Of a stretch of DNA of 59,106 nt, positions 1-7,068 are shown in pieces. Source of the stretch: Streptomyces sp. MBT65 (GTDB taxonomy: Bacteria > Actinomycetota > Actinomycetes > Streptomycetales > Streptomycetaceae); assembly GCF_016612545.1 (NCBI RefSeq), contig NZ_JAENRY010000013.1, positions 1 to 59,106 on the forward strand, read 5' to 3'. The position numbers and the translations under genes are program-made. Every line of letters begins with the position of its first letter. Position 1 is the stretch's first letter. The notes below the pieces were generated by a model. The model was not told the DNA's origin. It ran no database searches and was given only the letters and a program-made list of their open reading frames with translations.

Positions 1-145
1 TGCAGTGTGGTGTCGGCGTCGAGCGTGAACCGCCCCGGAGACGATCCATGCCCGCACAGCGTTCCGTGCTCTCCCTCGTCCCCCGCCCCACCAAGTCGAC
101 CGTCCTGCCGGGGCGGTTCACGCTCGACGCCGACACCACACTGCA
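1..145. repeat. perfect 38-bp inverted repeat around the GH20 start codon
   Basis: Bases 1-38 are the exact reverse complement of bases 108-145. The arms are separated by 69 bases that contain the GH20 start codon at 48. The right arm is ordinary GH20 coding sequence. The left arm abuts the window edge and could continue beyond it. This is either a fold-back artefact at a contig end or a very strong RNA hairpin over the translation start. Confidence 0.9.
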
Positions 146-1595
146 CATCGGCACGGGCGCCGAACCGGCCGCGGACCTGCTGCGCACCCTGCTCACCCCG
201 GCCACCGGCCTTCCTCTACGGCCGTCCCCGCAGGGGCAGTTGGCCCTGACGCTCGACCCCGGACTCGCCGGTCTCGCCGGCCTCGGCGAGGAGGGCTACG
301 GCCTCACCGTCGCCCCGCACGCCGTACTCCTGCGCGCCGCGCACCTCACCGGCCTGCTGCGCGGAATCCAGACGATCCGTCAACTCCTGCCTCCACAGGC
401 CCTGTCGGTGACTCCGCAGCCGGACACGCGCTGGACGCTGCCGTGCGTCGAGATCACCGACCTCCCCCGTCACCCGTGGCGCGGCGCGATGCTGGACGTG
501 GCCCGGCACTTCCAGCCCGTCTCCTGTCTGCGCCGGTACGTCGACCTGCTGGCCCTGCACAAGATCGGCGTGTTCCATCTGCATCTCACCGACGACCAGG
601 GTTGGCGCATGCCGGTGTCCGCCCACCCGAAACTCACCGAGATCGGCGGCCACCGTGCCGAGTCCCAACAGGGGCCCGCCGGGAGCGACTTGTACGACGG
701 CGTCCCGCACGGCGGGTCCTACACACGGGCCGAACTCACCGGCCTGGTGAGCTACGCGGCGGCTCGCGGGGTGACCGTCATGCCGGAGATAGAGATGCCC
801 GGGCATGTACGGGCCGCCCTCGCCGCCTATCCCCACCTGGGCAACAACCCGGCGCGCACCCTCGACGTCTGGACCCGCTGGGGCGTGTGCGACACCGTCC
901 TCGGGGTCCACGACGAGGTCCTCGACTTCTGCCGTACGGTCCTCGACGAGGTCATGGACGTCTTCCCCTCGCCGTACATCCACGTCGGCGGCGAGGAGTG
1001 CCCCACCGCCGAGTGGACGCACAGTGCCGCCGCCCGCGAACGGGCCCTGGCGCAGGGCCTGTCGAGCCCCGCGGCACTGCACGGCTGGTTCCTCGGGCGG
1101 ATCGGCGAGTTCCTCGTGCGGCACGGGCGGCGCCCGGTCGGCTGGGCCGAGACGGGGGCCGAACTGCCCCTGGACTTCACGGTGATGACCTGGCGGGACG
1201 CGGCCCACACCCTGACGGCGGCCCGCCGCGGCCACCCCGTCGTGAGCGCGGATCACCGGGCGACCTATCTCGACTACGCCCAGTCGGAGGACCCGGGCGA
1301 GCCCCCGGCCCAGCCGGGCGGCGTCGTCGATCTGCGGACCGTCCACGCCCACGACCCCGTGCCCGAGGACGCCGAACGGGCCGTGGCCGAGCGGGTGTTG
1401 GGCACCCAGGCCCAGTTGTGGACCGAGTTCGTCACGACGCCCGAGCGGATCGAGTACCTCACCTACCCCCGCCTGTGCGCCCTGGCCGACCGCGCCTGGA
1501 GCGGCGCGACCGACTGGGCGGACTTCCGCTCCCGGCTGGCGGACCACACCGCCCGCCTGGACGCGCTCGGCGTCCGGTACCGCCCTCTGACCTGA
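48..1595 (+). CDS. GH20 beta-N-acetylhexosaminidase
   Basis: This 515-aa protein is a family 20 hexosaminidase, which removes terminal N-acetylglucosamine or N-acetylgalactosamine from chitin-type or glycan oligomers. It has an N-terminal GH20b-type domain (about 10-135) followed by a TIM-barrel catalytic domain (about 140-480). The catalytic strand reads HVGGEEC at residues 312-318. E317 is the acid/base, and the preceding residue, normally Asp, is Glu316. I see no signal peptide, so a cytoplasmic role on imported oligosaccharides is likely. The ATG at 48 is preceded by GGAGA. A CBM3-GH16 gene follows 40 bases downstream in the same direction and may be co-transcribed. The family call is firm; the exact substrate is inferred. 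Confidence 0.9.
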   Translation: MPAQRSVLSLVPRPTKSTVLPGRFTLDADTTLHIGTGAEPAADLLRTLLTPATGLPLRPSPQGQLALTLDPGLAGLAGLGEEGYGLTVAPHAVLLRAAHLTGLLRGIQTIRQLLPPQALSVTPQPDTRWTLPCVEITDLPRHPWRGAMLDVARHFQPVSCLRRYVDLLALHKIGVFHLHLTDDQGWRMPVSAHPKLTEIGGHRAESQQGPAGSDLYDGVPHGGSYTRAELTGLVSYAAARGVTVMPEIEMPGHVRAALAAYPHLGNNPARTLDVWTRWGVCDTVLGVHDEVLDFCRTVLDEVMDVFPSPYIHVGGEECPTAEWTHSAAARERALAQGLSSPAALHGWFLGRIGEFLVRHGRRPVGWAETGAELPLDFTVMTWRDAAHTLTAARRGHPVVSADHRATYLDYAQSEDPGEPPAQPGGVVDLRTVHAHDPVPEDAERAVAERVLGTQAQLWTEFVTTPERIEYLTYPRLCALADRAWSGATDWADFRSRLADHTARLDALGVRYRPLT

Positions 1596-1635
1596 CCCGT
1601 TCCGGAATCACCCCACCTTCTGGAAAGGCACCACC

Positions 1636-3063
1636 ATGAGATACGCGAAGAACAGACTCCGCGCCGCCGCGTCCGCCGCCGTAGCGGTGGCCCTGGGCGC
1701 CGCCGCGCTCACCGCGCTGCCGTCCACCGCGAGCGCGGCGGGCGACGGGCTGAGCGTCCAATACCGCACCAGCGCCACGGGAGCCACCGCCGACCAGGCC
1801 GAGCCCTGGTTCAAGGTGAAGAACACCGGCTCCACCACGGTGCAGTTGGCGAACGTCAAGCTCCGCTACTACTTCAAGGCGGACTCGGCGAACGCGAGTT
1901 ACCGCTTCGCGTGTTCCTGGGCCGTCAAGGGCTGCGCCAACATCACCGGCACCTTCGGCACCCTCGCCAACCCGACGGCCACGGCGGACCGTTACCTGGA
2001 GATCGGCTTCACCTCCGGCGCCGGCACCCTCGCGCCCGGCGCCGACACCAGCGACATGCAGCTGCGCTTCTACCAGTCCACGTGGCAGACCCTGAACCAG
2101 AGCGACGACTACTCCTTCGGCGCCTCCCGGACCTCGTACGCCGACTGGTCCAAGGTCACCGCGCAGTTGTCCGGCACCACCCTGTGGGGCACGGCCCCCG
2201 CGGGCAACGACCCGACGAACCCGCCCACCGATCCGCCGACCGACCCCCCGGCCACCGGTGCCACGCTGTTCGACGACTTCAACTACAGCGCCTACAACGA
2301 CCCGAAGGTCGCGGCTCACGGCTGGAACGTGCGCTCCACCTCCGGCGGTCCCGGCGTCTCCGGTGCCACCTGGACGCCCCAGAACGTCACCTTCCCCAGC
2401 GCCGGCGGCAACTCCGTGATGAACCTGGAGACATTGACGGCGGGCACCGGCGAGAGCACCAAGCAGACCGAAGTCGTCACCAACGCACGGAAGTTCAAGA
2501 ACGGCACCTACGCGGCCCGCGTCAAGTTCAACGACGCCCCCAAGTCGGGCCCGGACGGCGACCACCTCGTCCAGACGTTCTTCACCATCAACGACCTCAG
2601 CGCGCCGCTGGCGGACGACTACTCCGAGTACGACTTCGAGTACCTCCCCAACGGCGGCTGGGGCGAGACCTCCGACATCCTCTACACGACGTCCTGGGAG
2701 ACCTACCAGGCCGACCCGTGGATCGCGGTCAACCAGCACACCGAGGGCCGGCAGAGCTACAACGGCTGGCACGACCTGGTGCTGACCATCGACAACAGCA
2801 GCATCAAGTACTACATCGACGGCCAGCTCTTCGGCACCCATGACGCCGCGTACCTGCCGGAGCGCCCGATGTCGATCAACTTCAACCAGTGGCTGATCGA
2901 CTTCGGCGGCCTGACCAGTTCCACCGCCCGCGCCTACGACGAGCAGGTCGACTACGTCCTGCACGTCAAGGACCAGGTCCTCACGCCGGCGCAGGTCGCC
3001 GCGAAGGTCGCGGCCTACCGGGGCGCGGGCACCACGTTCGAGGACACCGTGCCCAGCAGTTGA
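1636..3063 (+). CDS. secreted CBM3-GH16 glycoside hydrolase
   Basis: This 475-aa protein has a signal peptide (about 1-35, ending in an Ala-rich segment). A family 3 cellulose-binding module follows (about 36-190), then a Pro/Thr linker (about 193-212), then a GH16 jelly-roll domain (about 213-470). The GH16 signature EYDFE spans residues 331-335, giving E331 as nucleophile, D333 as helper and E335 as acid/base. GH16 enzymes cleave beta-1,3/1,4-glucans, xyloglucan or galactans. The CBM3 suggests anchoring on cellulosic plant cell wall while attacking an associated glucan. GGAAAGG lies just before the ATG. Joining CBM3 to GH16 is less common than CBM3 on GH5, GH9 or GH48. The precise substrate is not resolved. 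Confidence 0.88.
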   Translation: MRYAKNRLRAAASAAVAVALGAAALTALPSTASAAGDGLSVQYRTSATGATADQAEPWFKVKNTGSTTVQLANVKLRYYFKADSANASYRFACSWAVKGCANITGTFGTLANPTATADRYLEIGFTSGAGTLAPGADTSDMQLRFYQSTWQTLNQSDDYSFGASRTSYADWSKVTAQLSGTTLWGTAPAGNDPTNPPTDPPTDPPATGATLFDDFNYSAYNDPKVAAHGWNVRSTSGGPGVSGATWTPQNVTFPSAGGNSVMNLETLTAGTGESTKQTEVVTNARKFKNGTYAARVKFNDAPKSGPDGDHLVQTFFTINDLSAPLADDYSEYDFEYLPNGGWGETSDILYTTSWETYQADPWIAVNQHTEGRQSYNGWHDLVLTIDNSSIKYYIDGQLFGTHDAAYLPERPMSINFNQWLIDFGGLTSSTARAYDEQVDYVLHVKDQVLTPAQVAAKVAAYRGAGTTFEDTVPSS

Positions 3064-3074
3064 TCACCGAACGC

Positions 3075-3120
3075 GGTGCGGCGCGCACTCGGTGTACGGC
3101 GTCCGGGTGCGCGCCCCACC
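3075..3120 (+). terminator. hairpin terminator after the CBM3-GH16 gene
   Basis: GGTGCGGCGCGC (3075-3086) pairs with GCGCGCCCCACC (3109-3120), a 12-bp stem with one mismatch and a 22-base loop. It starts 12 bases after the CBM3-GH16 stop and just upstream of the response regulator. There is no U-tract, as is common in Streptomyces. It probably separates the two transcription units. Confidence 0.55.
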
Positions 3121-3139
3121 GTCGCCTAAGCTCCGGGCC

Positions 3140-3805
3140 ATGCGCGTATTGGTCCTGGAGGACGATCTCGAGCTGGGCCCCGTCGTCGCAGATCGGCTGC
3201 GGGACGCGGGGTTCGCGGTGGACCTCGCGCGGACGCTGGCCGAGGCGGATCTCAAGCTCTCGGTCAATCGCTACGACTGTGTCGTGGCCGACCGCTCGGT
3301 CCCGGACGGCGACTCCCTCACGCTGCTCGCCGCACAGCGCCGCGCGGGATCGGTGCTGCCCTTCCTGCTGCTGACGGCGCTCGACGCGATCGCCGACCGG
3401 GTGGCCGGCTTCGAGCACGGCGCGGACGACTACCTGGTCAAACCGTTCGCCTTCGCCGAACTCGTCGTACGGGTAAGGGCGTTGTGCCGCAGGGAGCAGC
3501 CCGCGCGGCCGTCCGTCCTGCGGGCGGGCGATCTGGAGCTGGATCTGCCACGGCGCCGGGTGACCCGGGCCGGGGTGCTGCTCAGCCTGTCCGCCAAGGA
3601 GTTCGCGGTGCTCGAACTGCTGATGCTGCGCGCGGGCGAGGTGGTCACACGCAGCGAACTGATCGAGAGCTGCTGGGACGAGGCGAGCGAGCCGATGTCC
3701 AATGTCGTGGACGTCCTGATCGGCCAGGTGCGCAGACGGCTCGGGCCGCCCGATCCGATCGCGACGGTACGCGGCGTCGGCTACCGCCTGGGCGACGAGG
3801 CATGA
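3140..3805 (+). CDS. OmpR/PhoB-family response regulator
   Basis: This 221-aa regulator has an N-terminal receiver domain (1-115) with acidic residues D8/D9, phospho-acceptor D51, T79 and K101. A winged-helix Trans_reg_C DNA-binding domain follows (about 125-220). I chose the ATG at 3140 because it begins the first receiver strand (MRVLVLEDD); an in-frame ATG 48 bases upstream would add unrelated residues. The stop overlaps the histidine kinase start as ATGA, so the two are translationally coupled and form a cognate pair. Polysaccharide hydrolase genes lie on both sides. A role in controlling them is plausible but not shown. Confidence 0.92.
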   Translation: MRVLVLEDDLELGPVVADRLRDAGFAVDLARTLAEADLKLSVNRYDCVVADRSVPDGDSLTLLAAQRRAGSVLPFLLLTALDAIADRVAGFEHGADDYLVKPFAFAELVVRVRALCRREQPARPSVLRAGDLELDLPRRRVTRAGVLLSLSAKEFAVLELLMLRAGEVVTRSELIESCWDEASEPMSNVVDVLIGQVRRRLGPPDPIATVRGVGYRLGDEA

Positions 3806-5061
3806 AGAGGCACGTCCTGTCGCCCGCCGTGGCCCGGCTGCGCCGCACCCGCCGGCTGATGACGCTCCTGTTCGCCTCGACGACGGCGGCCTGTCTCGTC
3901 GTACTCGCCGTGGTCGCGATCCGCATCGACGCCGCGTCCCGCCGCTCCGGCCTCGACCACGAGGTCGGCAGCCGCGCCGCAGGACTCTCGCGGGCGGTCT
4001 GGTTCGACGCGGGGGTCCTGCACCTGGAGCCGCTGCGCGAGGACGAACTCGCCCAGGGCGCACAGGCGTTGGCCGTCCTCCAGGCCGCGCCCGGGAAGGC
4101 GCCGACGTTGCGGAACGTCGTACCGGGACGCTCCTCGCTGCCCGATCAGGACCGGCTGGACGAGATCTGGCGGAGTGTCCTGGACGAGCAGGAGACCGTC
4201 CTCGTCAGCGATCCCGCCGCCGGGGGCGGGCGGCTGCGGTGGGCGGCGGCGCCGGTCTGGGACGAGGACCGGGTCGGGGCGGCCGTGCTGGTCGGCACCG
4301 AGCTGGCGCGCAGCGAGCACGATCACGACCTCCTGGTGCGCTGGCTGGCCCTCGGCTGCACGGCGCTGGTGTGCTGCGCCGCGGCCGTAGGGCATCTGTT
4401 GTCCGGGCGGGCCATGCGGCCGGCGCTGCGCGGACTCGGGCAGCAGGAGCAGTTCCTGGCCGAGGCGGCGCACGAGCTGCGCACCCCACTGGCGACCCTG
4501 CGGCTCACCGTCAAGCGGGGCGGCTCGTCCGACGAGACGCTACGGCTGGTCGACCGGCTCAGCCGACTGGTCACCGGGCTGCTCGCCAGGGCCCGGCTGG
4601 AGTCCGGTGCGCAGCGGGTCGAACTGGTACCGCTGCGACTCGACCAGTTGGTGGAGACGACCGTCGAGGAGCTGCCGGACCACGCGAGCGTCACGGTGAC
4701 GTCCGAGCCGGTGGTGGTGCACGGCGATCCTGACCTGCTGGCGCAGGCGGTACGGAATCTGGTGGAGAACGCCCAGCGGCACGGGGGTCCGGCCGGTTCG
4801 CCGGTGGCGGTCGCCGTCGCGCCGGGCCTGGTCACGGTCCGGGACCACGGGCCGGGGGTGCCGCTCTCCGACCGGGAACGCGTGTTCGCCCGCGGTGTCA
4901 CCGGGTCCGGTCCCGGCACGGGCGCGGGCCTCGCCATCGTCCGCTGGGTAGCCGGTCTGCATCACGGCACCGCCCGCCTCACGGACGCTCCCGGCGGCGG
5001 ACTGCTCGCCGAACTCCGGCTGCCGACGGACCCCGCGCACGGAGAGGGCGCCTCTTCCTGA
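3802..5061 (+). CDS. sensor histidine kinase
   Basis: This 419-aa membrane kinase is partner to the preceding response regulator, with an ATGA overlap. Transmembrane segments lie at about 19-41 and 179-201 and enclose an extracytoplasmic sensor loop of about 137 residues with no recognisable fold. The HisKA region carries the phosphorylated H224 in an AHELRTPL motif. The ATPase domain shows the N box (N323), the G1 box around DHGPG (348-352) and the G2 box GTGAG (372-376). No clear HAMP domain separates TM2 from HisKA. The signal is unknown, though an oligosaccharide or envelope cue would suit the neighbouring secreted hydrolases. A start further upstream would run through the response regulator and is rejected. 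Confidence 0.92.
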   Translation: MKRHVLSPAVARLRRTRRLMTLLFASTTAACLVVLAVVAIRIDAASRRSGLDHEVGSRAAGLSRAVWFDAGVLHLEPLREDELAQGAQALAVLQAAPGKAPTLRNVVPGRSSLPDQDRLDEIWRSVLDEQETVLVSDPAAGGGRLRWAAAPVWDEDRVGAAVLVGTELARSEHDHDLLVRWLALGCTALVCCAAAVGHLLSGRAMRPALRGLGQQEQFLAEAAHELRTPLATLRLTVKRGGSSDETLRLVDRLSRLVTGLLARARLESGAQRVELVPLRLDQLVETTVEELPDHASVTVTSEPVVVHGDPDLLAQAVRNLVENAQRHGGPAGSPVAVAVAPGLVTVRDHGPGVPLSDRERVFARGVTGSGPGTGAGLAIVRWVAGLHHGTARLTDAPGGGLLAELRLPTDPAHGEGASS

Positions 5062-5063
5062 CA

Positions 5064-5093
5064 GGGCGCCCGGTCCGCGTCCCCGGGCGTCCT
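5064..5093 (+). terminator. hairpin after the two-component operon
   Basis: GCGCCCGG (5066-5073) pairs with CCGGGCGT (5083-5090), using one G-U pair and a 9-base loop. It starts immediately after the histidine kinase stop and ends about 40 bases before the GH9 start. It is a plausible transcription terminator or attenuator for the two-component operon. Confidence 0.45.
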
Positions 5094-5130
5094 CATCGTC
5101 ATCTCATGAAGGCCCCGGCACCGTGGACGC

Positions 5131-7056
5131 ATGAACGCATCGCGCAGCCCCGTCCTGCTGGTCACCACCACCGCCGCGAGCCTCGGCGTCGTACTCGTCG
5201 CCCTGAACCTGTACGGCGCGGCCTCCCCAACTCCCGCCCCCGAGGCGGCCGTTCGGGTCGACCAGGTCGGCTATGTGCGCGGCGAGACGAAGCAGGCCCA
5301 CGTCATGGGACCCACGAAGGCACTCGCGGGAGCACGCTTCAAGGTCGTCGACACGAAGGACAAGGTGGTCACGGCAGGCCGGCTCGGTGCCGTCACCGGC
5401 CACTGGAACGCCAAGTACCCCTCGGTGCGCACGGTCGACCTCTCCGAGCTCAACACCCCCGGCACCTACCGCATCGTCCTGTCCGGCACCGCGACCGGCC
5501 GCTCCCCCGCCTTCCGGATCGCCGACGCGAGCGAACTGATGACCCCGCTGGTCCGGGACAACGTCCGCTTCCTCCAGGCCCAGCGCGACGGCGCCGACGT
5601 GCTGCCCGGGGCCCTCCAGCACGGCCCGTCCCATCTCGCCGACGAGGACGCGACCGTCTACGCCGACCCGCGCTACGACGAGGCGGGCGAGGAACTCCTC
5701 GACGAGCACCTGACCCCGACCGGCGACACGGTCGACGCCTCGGGCGGCTGGTTCGACGCGGGCGACTTCCTCAAGTTCACCGGAACCACCTCCTACTCGA
5801 CCGCCGAACTCCTGCTCGCCGAGAAGGACTTGTCCGCCATGCCCGCGCTGTCCGCCGAGGCGGACCACGGCCTGGAGTGGCTGGACAAGATGTGGGACGG
5901 GGACAGCGGGACGCTCTACGCCCAGGTCGGCATCGGCGCGGGCAACGACACCGTGCGCACGGACCACGACGTATGGCGGCTGCCGGAGGCCGACGACCGG
6001 CTCGATGTGTCGCCCGGCGACCCGGACTACCCGATCAAGCACCGGCCGGTGTTCCGCGCGAACGCGCCGGGCGAGCCGATCACTCCGAGTCTCGCGGGAC
6101 GGGTGGCAGCGGCCTTCGCTCTCGCCGCGCAACGCACGGCCGACAGCGACCCGGACCAGGCCCAGGAGTGGCTGGAGAAGGCCGCCGCCGTGTACGAGCA
6201 GGCCGACACCGACCCGGACCCCGACCAGCCGCTCGTCACCGCCTTCCCCAGCGGCTTCTATCCCGAGGAATCCTGGCAGGACGACATGGAGTTCGCGGGT
6301 GCCGAACTGGCTCTGGCCGCACAGGAGTTGGGTGACGACCGGGAAGCCGACTGGACCGGTGAGGCGGCCCACTGGGCCCGCGTCTACCTGGACTCCGACG
6401 TCAAGGGCACCCTCAACGTCGCGGACGTCAGCGCCCTGGCCCATGCCGACCTGGCCACCGTCCTGGACGGCGCCCGCAGCAACGGAGTCGGGGCTGCGGA
6501 CCTCACCAAGGATCTGCGGCGCCAGTTGGAGGACGGGGTCGAGCGTGCCGGGCGCGATCCGTTCGGTGCCGGTGCGGTCTACGACGACTTCGACGCCGTA
6601 CCGCACACCTTCGGTCTGGTGGCCACCACCCGCCTCTACGCCAAGGCGACCGGAGACACCCGCTACGCGGCCTTCGCGGGGCGGCAGCGGGGCTGGGCGC
6701 TCGGCGCCAACCCATGGGGGACGAGTTTCATGATCGGCGCCGGTGAGGTCTACCCGCACTGCCCCGAGCACCAGTTGGCGAACCTGCGCGGCAGCCTGGA
6801 CGGGAAGGGCGCGATCCTGCGCGGCGCGGTGGTCAACGGACCCAACGCGGCGGAGAAACTTACCGACTTGAACGGCTTCCCGAACATGAGGAAGTGCACC
6901 GCGGCCCCGCCGTCGGGAGCCTGGACCGACTTCGACGGCAAGGGTTCGCGGTATGTGGACGACGTGGGCGCCTGGCAGACGGTGGAGCCCTCGCTGGACT
7001 TCACCACGACGGCCCTGCTGGCCTTCGCCCTGACGGCGCAGGACGAAGGCCGGTAG
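5131..7056 (+). CDS. GH9 endoglucanase/cellulase with N-terminal Ig-like domain
   Basis: This 641-aa protein has an N-terminal hydrophobic segment (about 7-30) that may be a signal peptide or an anchor. A CelD-type Ig-like domain follows (about 40-130), then an (alpha/alpha)6 GH9 domain (about 135-635). The GH9 catalytic-base motif DAGD is at 209-212, and a conserved C-terminal VEPSLDF segment would supply the proton donor. There is no cellulose-binding module, so the enzyme may act on soluble or amorphous beta-1,4-glucan. It is divergent from no gene and converges on the GH78-like gene, leaving only 12 bases between the two stops. An exo- or oligosaccharide-specific mode cannot be excluded. 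Confidence 0.88.
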   Translation: MNASRSPVLLVTTTAASLGVVLVALNLYGAASPTPAPEAAVRVDQVGYVRGETKQAHVMGPTKALAGARFKVVDTKDKVVTAGRLGAVTGHWNAKYPSVRTVDLSELNTPGTYRIVLSGTATGRSPAFRIADASELMTPLVRDNVRFLQAQRDGADVLPGALQHGPSHLADEDATVYADPRYDEAGEELLDEHLTPTGDTVDASGGWFDAGDFLKFTGTTSYSTAELLLAEKDLSAMPALSAEADHGLEWLDKMWDGDSGTLYAQVGIGAGNDTVRTDHDVWRLPEADDRLDVSPGDPDYPIKHRPVFRANAPGEPITPSLAGRVAAAFALAAQRTADSDPDQAQEWLEKAAAVYEQADTDPDPDQPLVTAFPSGFYPEESWQDDMEFAGAELALAAQELGDDREADWTGEAAHWARVYLDSDVKGTLNVADVSALAHADLATVLDGARSNGVGAADLTKDLRRQLEDGVERAGRDPFGAGAVYDDFDAVPHTFGLVATTRLYAKATGDTRYAAFAGRQRGWALGANPWGTSFMIGAGEVYPHCPEHQLANLRGSLDGKGAILRGAVVNGPNAAEKLTDLNGFPNMRKCTAAPPSGAWTDFDGKGSRYVDDVGAWQTVEPSLDFTTTALLAFALTAQDEGR

Positions 7057-7068
7057 GACCGATGTGTC

